From IMG/VR virus record IMGVR_UViG_3300020404_002009, positions 1 through 64,000 of that record: 64,000 nucleotides of DNA, one strand, 5' to 3'. This document shows positions 60,684 to 64,000 of this stretch, piece by piece; the first letter of the stretch is position 1; each line of letters opens with the position of its first letter. The position numbers and the translations under genes are program-made. This stretch comes from a virus. The notes under the pieces are model-generated. The model saw only the letters and a list, made by a program, of their open reading frames with translations. It was not told where the DNA came from and searched no databases.

Positions 60684-61514
60684 TTATTTTTTCTCTTTGG
60701 CTTCTTTGTCTTTTGCGGCCTTTTTCATTGGTTCAGTTTTGTTACCGTCCTTATCTAGGTCGATGTAGTCTGGTTTTGCCGCTTCTTGGTAAGCCTTTTT
60801 GAAATTGTCGTATTGTTCTCTCAGGCTATTTGCTAAACTTTCTTGAGTAATAGTGTCTTCCACTGCTAATGGATTGTCGCCCGGATATTCTTTTTTGTAT
60901 TGAATTTTTTGTCTATTAGCACCGCCCGAATGCACATTTACTAAAGTGTCCACATCCGAAGTTTTTTCATCCGGTGTGTTTGCAAATGTTTCTTCTGCTT
61001 TTTCTTCTTCTGGTGCAGTCATCATGTCTCTCATTTTACCCATTTGCATACTGCCCATTGCATCATCGCCCGGTACGTCCATTTTCTTATTCATGGCACC
61101 TGGATCCATCTCAGGTTTGTCCATACCCATCATGTCTGGTGTCACTTGTTCTACACCTGCCAATTTTAAAATCTGCATCATCATTGATGCTTCTTGTGGA
61201 GTATCTGCTTGGATTTTGATATCTTCTTTTACAGTTTCTTTTTTCATCATTTTTCCTTCTCCTGCCGCAATGCCGTCTTCGTCGTCTTCTTCGCCATTTA
61301 TTGCATTGTAAAAACCTCTTAGGCTTTCACCGTGTTTCTTTAAAAATTCTTCTCTTGAAAGTTTTTCTGCTTCACCATGTAAATAATCTTTCATTCCGCC
61401 CTCACTAACCTGTTTAGGATTTGTCTTCTCTACATTTTCAACAGCGTCTTTAACTAACTCTGGTTTAGTCTCTGCAATCTCTTGTAATCTTTTTAATACG
61501 TCGATCATTTCCAT
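60684..61514 (-). CDS. Predicted virion-associated protein (276 aa)
   Basis: The protein is acidic with Met-rich and Glu-rich low-complexity parts and ends in a Lys/Glu-rich tail. It has LKLAGVEQVTPDMMG, a motif shared with the 57007 gene, and a DYIDLDKDGNKTEPM segment. Such charged Met-rich proteins are often scaffolding or internal head proteins. CAGGAG before the ATG is a good ribosome binding site. The exact role is unknown. Confidence 0.5.
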   Translation of the reverse strand: MEMIDVLKRLQEIAETKPELVKDAVENVEKTNPKQVSEGGMKDYLHGEAEKLSREEFLKKHGESLRGFYNAINGEEDDEDGIAAGEGKMMKKETVKEDIKIQADTPQEASMMMQILKLAGVEQVTPDMMGMDKPEMDPGAMNKKMDVPGDDAMGSMQMGKMRDMMTAPEEEKAEETFANTPDEKTSDVDTLVNVHSGGANRQKIQYKKEYPGDNPLAVEDTITQESLANSLREQYDNFKKAYQEAAKPDYIDLDKDGNKTEPMKKAAKDKEAKEKK

Positions 61515-61516
61515 AA

Positions 61517-62137
61517 TTATTTTGCTCCTGCTGGGTGTGGGTTTCCTTTTATTGGACCATCGTGTCCTTTAATTGGTGAAGGACTTGCTTTTTCTTCTTT
61601 ACTCTGTGCTTCTTGAGTTTTGTTATCAGACCCTTTTTCGATCTCGTATCTATTGTCTTTGTCTTTCAATAATTCTTTTAACAAACTCATGTTTGCCTGT
61701 GTTGAATGAAAATCTTCTGCGTTTACTTTTGGAGAATCTTTCATTTCAATGTCTAATAATTTATTTTGGTATTCTGAATTCTTTGCAACCTGCATCTGGT
61801 CTTGGTATTCCTCAGTTGGCTCACCTGGCTTTCTAACAACGATATGTGTTTGTGGCAAGTTCATGTACACGCCTAGGTACTCTTTTAGTTCTCTGACAGA
61901 CACCGGATAGTTTGTAGTCACATCATAGATGGTTACTTCTTCGTTGCTTAACTGCGGAAAATCTAAAGGCTGTGTCATAATAGGCGTTTTCTTACCTGCT
62001 GACATTTTTGCTACTTCAAACTTTTGTAAAGCAGTTTCCATTTTGTTTGCAAAGTCATCTGCAATTGGTCCTGCTACCTTTATTTTGTAGTCATACGACT
62101 TTGTTGATTCTGTAAGGTATTGTGAAAACGTGCTCAT
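61517..62137 (-). CDS. Predicted virion or assembly protein (206 aa)
   Basis: From the ATG at 62137 the protein has 206 residues. A beta-rich N-terminal domain with a VTIYDVTTNYPVSVRELKEYLG stretch is followed by a charged tail rich in Lys, Glu and Pro. TAAATA lies 6 bases before the ATG. It sits between gp16-like and the gene at 60684 in a late operon. No family name is possible from the sequence alone. Confidence 0.5.
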   Translation of the reverse strand: MSTFSQYLTESTKSYDYKIKVAGPIADDFANKMETALQKFEVAKMSAGKKTPIMTQPLDFPQLSNEEVTIYDVTTNYPVSVRELKEYLGVYMNLPQTHIVVRKPGEPTEEYQDQMQVAKNSEYQNKLLDIEMKDSPKVNAEDFHSTQANMSLLKELLKDKDNRYEIEKGSDNKTQEAQSKEEKASPSPIKGHDGPIKGNPHPAGAK

Positions 62138-62146
62138 ATGCAATAT

Positions 62147-62668
62147 TTAGTCTTTTTTAAGTAGTTTCTTCATTAATTCATTACGATCAGATATTACAAA
62201 ACCCTCAGATTCCTGTACTGCTGGGCCGTCTTTGTTTCCTTGGTCTATCTTCTGCTTTTTAAGTTGTAATTCTATCATTTTGAGTTTTTTGTCTATTTTG
62301 CCGCTTTTAGCATCTATGGCGTTTCTAAGGAAATTACCCGCTACTTCAAAAATTCTGCCCGAATAACGTGAGTCTACATTCATTCCCAAGTCCATCAAGT
62401 TCTTGTAACTCTCTTCTGCTTCTATGGCCAACTTGTCCAACTCAAGATCCGACAATTCGCCCAATCCTTTAACCTGAGGAAGTGCGGCCGCTACTTTGTC
62501 AAATTCAGCATAACTTTTCTCTAAATTTTTCCTTGTTTCTGGATCAACATTTTTCATTACTTCTTTTGTTTGATCTTTGTTTGCTTTGGCTTGTTCTTTT
62601 TTATCCACCTCTTTGAACGCTTCTTTTACGTTTGGTAAATTAAGAATATCTTCTAACTTTTTTGTCAT
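62147..62668 (-). CDS. 16: Probable terminase small subunit (gp16-like)
   Basis: The 173-residue helical protein has a central coiled-coil-like region (FLRNAIDAKSGKIDKKLKMIELQLKK) and a basic end. This layout and its place between gp4 and gp17 match T4 gp16, which is a helical ring-forming protein. The sequence match is weak. TAAATA lies 5 bases before the ATG. The operon position is the main support. Confidence 0.6.
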   Translation of the reverse strand: MTKKLEDILNLPNVKEAFKEVDKKEQAKANKDQTKEVMKNVDPETRKNLEKSYAEFDKVAAALPQVKGLGELSDLELDKLAIEAEESYKNLMDLGMNVDSRYSGRIFEVAGNFLRNAIDAKSGKIDKKLKMIELQLKKQKIDQGNKDGPAVQESEGFVISDRNELMKKLLKKD

Positions 62669-62676
62669 GCCTATAT

Positions 62677-63117
62677 TTACTTACGTTTGCCGTTGTGGAA
62701 TAACTGCTCTTCTGATACGACACGGAATCCTATCCTTCTTTGCTTGGCATACGAACTAGCGGCCTCCCATTTGGCCTGATTAATTATTACCTGCTTCCTT
62801 TTACCCATACTCCTGCCGGCCTTTTCCATTGTGGTTTGAGCCATTGGTTTGACTTCAATCATCTCTGCATGTTTCTTCCCGTTCTTGTCCATGTAGATGA
62901 TAAAAAAATCAGGAACGTACACAGTGTATTTGCCAGTCAATGGATGCCTGTAAGGTATCTTGATTGATTCTGAGGCCCATTGATACACGCTTGGGTGTTC
63001 GTCACACAATCTCATAAACGCATGTTCCCAACTAGATCTGTAAGTTGGTGTTCTTGTACCAACATATTTTTCTTTGTTCTTTGGGGAGAACTTACCGCGT
63101 GCAAATCTAGGAAGCAT
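62677..63117 (-). CDS. 4: Head completion protein gp4
   Basis: The 146-residue protein has PTYRSSWEHAFMRLCDEHPSV near residue 25, YVPDFFIIYMDKNG and MIEVKPM. The FxPDF and E-x-K spacing match gp4 and its nuclease-like (PD-(D/E)xK) fold. T4 gp4 finishes the filled head before tail joining. It overlaps the upstream gene by 1 base. Confidence 0.82.
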   Translation of the reverse strand: MLPRFARGKFSPKNKEKYVGTRTPTYRSSWEHAFMRLCDEHPSVYQWASESIKIPYRHPLTGKYTVYVPDFFIIYMDKNGKKHAEMIEVKPMAQTTMEKAGRSMGKRKQVIINQAKWEAASSYAKQRRIGFRVVSEEQLFHNGKRK

Positions 63118-63494
63118 TAGTCTATTATGTTTCTAGATACTGTTTCTGTAGTGGTAAGTGTTTGTCTAACACCCAGTCTACTTGATTTGTATCTGTTGGC
63201 GTTTAGAATTATTGTTATTATTTCTGAAAGTTGTGCATCATCGACTACGGCAAGTTTATCTAATATTTCCCTTGCAGAAATGTTATCAATTTTTGCCTGT
63301 GACAATATTACATATGCAGTAGATTCAGCAGATGCTCTTTTAAATCCTCTGTTTACAAAGAAAGCAATAGTGCTGTCATACTCTCCAACATTAAATTGGT
63401 ATTCTGTTTCGTAATTGTTCGTCGTTAATTTGTCAATTGTTTTCTGTAAATCGTCTTTTTCTTTTGGTGGTAAGTTTGTGTAAAAGTCAGCCAT
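63117..63494 (-). CDS. Predicted virion protein (125 aa)
   Basis: The 125-residue protein is helical, with a FFVNRGFKRASAESTAYVIL segment and a Thr-rich C-terminus. It overlaps gp4 and the upstream gene by 1 base each. The T4 order (gp4 next to gp53) tempts a baseplate assignment, but I see no sequence support. Structural role is inferred from position. Confidence 0.5.
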   Translation of the reverse strand: MADFYTNLPPKEKDDLQKTIDKLTTNNYETEYQFNVGEYDSTIAFFVNRGFKRASAESTAYVILSQAKIDNISAREILDKLAVVDDAQLSEIITIILNANRYKSSRLGVRQTLTTTETVSRNIID

Positions 63495-64000
63495 TATAAT
63501 CCTACTTTCTCTGTTGCAATGCTTACGTCGTTAGTGTTTCTTTCAATTTTTAGATATCCTTCTGTAACTAGTTTCCGTACATCCGTAATTGCTTTGTTTC
63601 TATAAACAGTCTTTGTTGTTGCTGTGCTGTTTGTGTATTGCACATCTGACTCTGCAACTGTTAGGTTGTTTCTTGAGCCAATATCTTTGTAGTATATGCC
63701 AGACGCAATTTCATCTTTAAGAGTTTCGTCATTATTAATTAGATTAAAAGATTCGTCCGGAGTAAGGTAGTTTGTGTAATCCTGATTTGCATTTGTGATT
63801 ACTCTTAAATTGTTTTTGTTATTGTTATCATTTGTGCCTTTTGCTGTGGCAATTATTGCTCCGGCGGCTACTGCGGCTCCAACATTAAATCCACCTACAG
63901 GATTAGTAATTGTACCGGCCTCTTTTGCGACTTCTAAAACTCCTTTTTTTGCTATGCCTTTCAATTCTTCTTTTGCATCTTTCTTTTTAATCTTTTTAGC
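63494..64000 (-). CDS. Predicted virion protein, 5' end beyond the window
   Basis: The frame is open to the right edge, with a Lys-rich stretch at the edge. A TTG at 63964 is the first internal start, but the frame continues upstream with charged codons, so the true start is outside. The visible part has a Gly/Ala-rich hydrophobic stretch (AAVAAGAIIATA) and then a polar, Asn/Thr-rich beta-like region. It probably belongs to the virion gene set. Family unknown. Confidence 0.5.
   Translation of the reverse strand, partial: AKKIKKKDAKEELKGIAKKGVLEVAKEAGTITNPVGGFNVGAAVAAGAIIATAKGTNDNNNKNNLRVITNANQDYTNYLTPDESFNLINNDETLKDEIASGIYYKDIGSRNNLTVAESDVQYTNSTATTKTVYRNKAITDVRKLVTEGYLKIERNTNDVSIATEKVGL

Noticed and set aside
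1-64000. Integrase, transposase or insertion sequence
   Set aside because: No DDE or tyrosine recombinase motif and no terminal inverted repeats with target duplications were seen, so I report no mobile element and no attachment site.

Overview
This window reads as part of the genome of a T4-like marine myovirus. The phage assignment rests on a recognisable T4-type core: terminase large subunit (gp17) and a probable small subunit (gp16), head-completion protein gp4, gp32 single-strand binding protein, UvsX, UvsY, UvsW, a gp41-type helicase and a gp61-type primase. Genes are packed tightly, with many TAATG and ATGA overlaps. The composition is AT-rich except for roughly the first 2.5 kb and 18.6-20.3 kb. 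The host is probably a Gram-negative marine bacterium. Two tripartite tricarboxylate transporter (TTT) sets, lipoproteins and an exported beta-strand protein point that way. A SAR11-like or other alphaproteobacterial host is plausible but is inference.

Layout. 0-1.4 kb: tiny membrane or secreted proteins. 1.4-11.9 kb (+): an AsnB-like protein, ClpP, then two successive cassettes that each combine an N-type ATP-pyrophosphatase (PP-loop) protein, a TctA permease and a TctC binding protein, with a 2OG-Fe(II) oxygenase-like protein and an SDR-like protein. 11.9-14 kb: very small genes on both strands around an AT-rich repeat block. 14.0-14.45 kb: four tRNA genes (Thr, Glu, Arg, Arg). 14.5-20.3 kb: SGNH-like protein, three radical SAM enzymes, a sulfotransferase-like protein, an SDR and a second oxygenase. 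20.4-23.6 kb: exported beta-rich protein, glycosyltransferase, DeoD-type phosphorylase, HAD phosphatase and nucleotidylyltransferase. 23.6-35.8 kb: replication and repair, with a PHP-less C-family (DnaE-like) polymerase core, endonuclease III, helicase, primase, a second miniature C-family fragment, a possible gp62, UvsW, a possible HARP-domain protein and an SprT-like protease. 35.8-54 kb: a large surface-glycan island. 54-56.9 kb: uvsY, uvsX and gp32. 57-64 kb: virion and packaging genes.

How the parts may work together. The T4-type genes would replicate, recombine and package the DNA. No B-family polymerase (gp43) lies in this window, and the DnaE-like protein is the natural candidate replicase. 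The transporter cassettes would let the phage change organic-acid uptake and couple it to an ATP-dependent amidation-type reaction; this is inferred from gene adjacency. The glycan island could remodel host lipopolysaccharide or decorate virions. A recurring TAAATA box 3-7 bases upstream of many start codons, usually without a Shine-Dalgarno sequence, suggests T4-late-type promoters giving almost leaderless mRNAs. The most striking features are the duplicated PP-loop/TctA/TctC cassettes without TctB and the two C-family polymerase genes.
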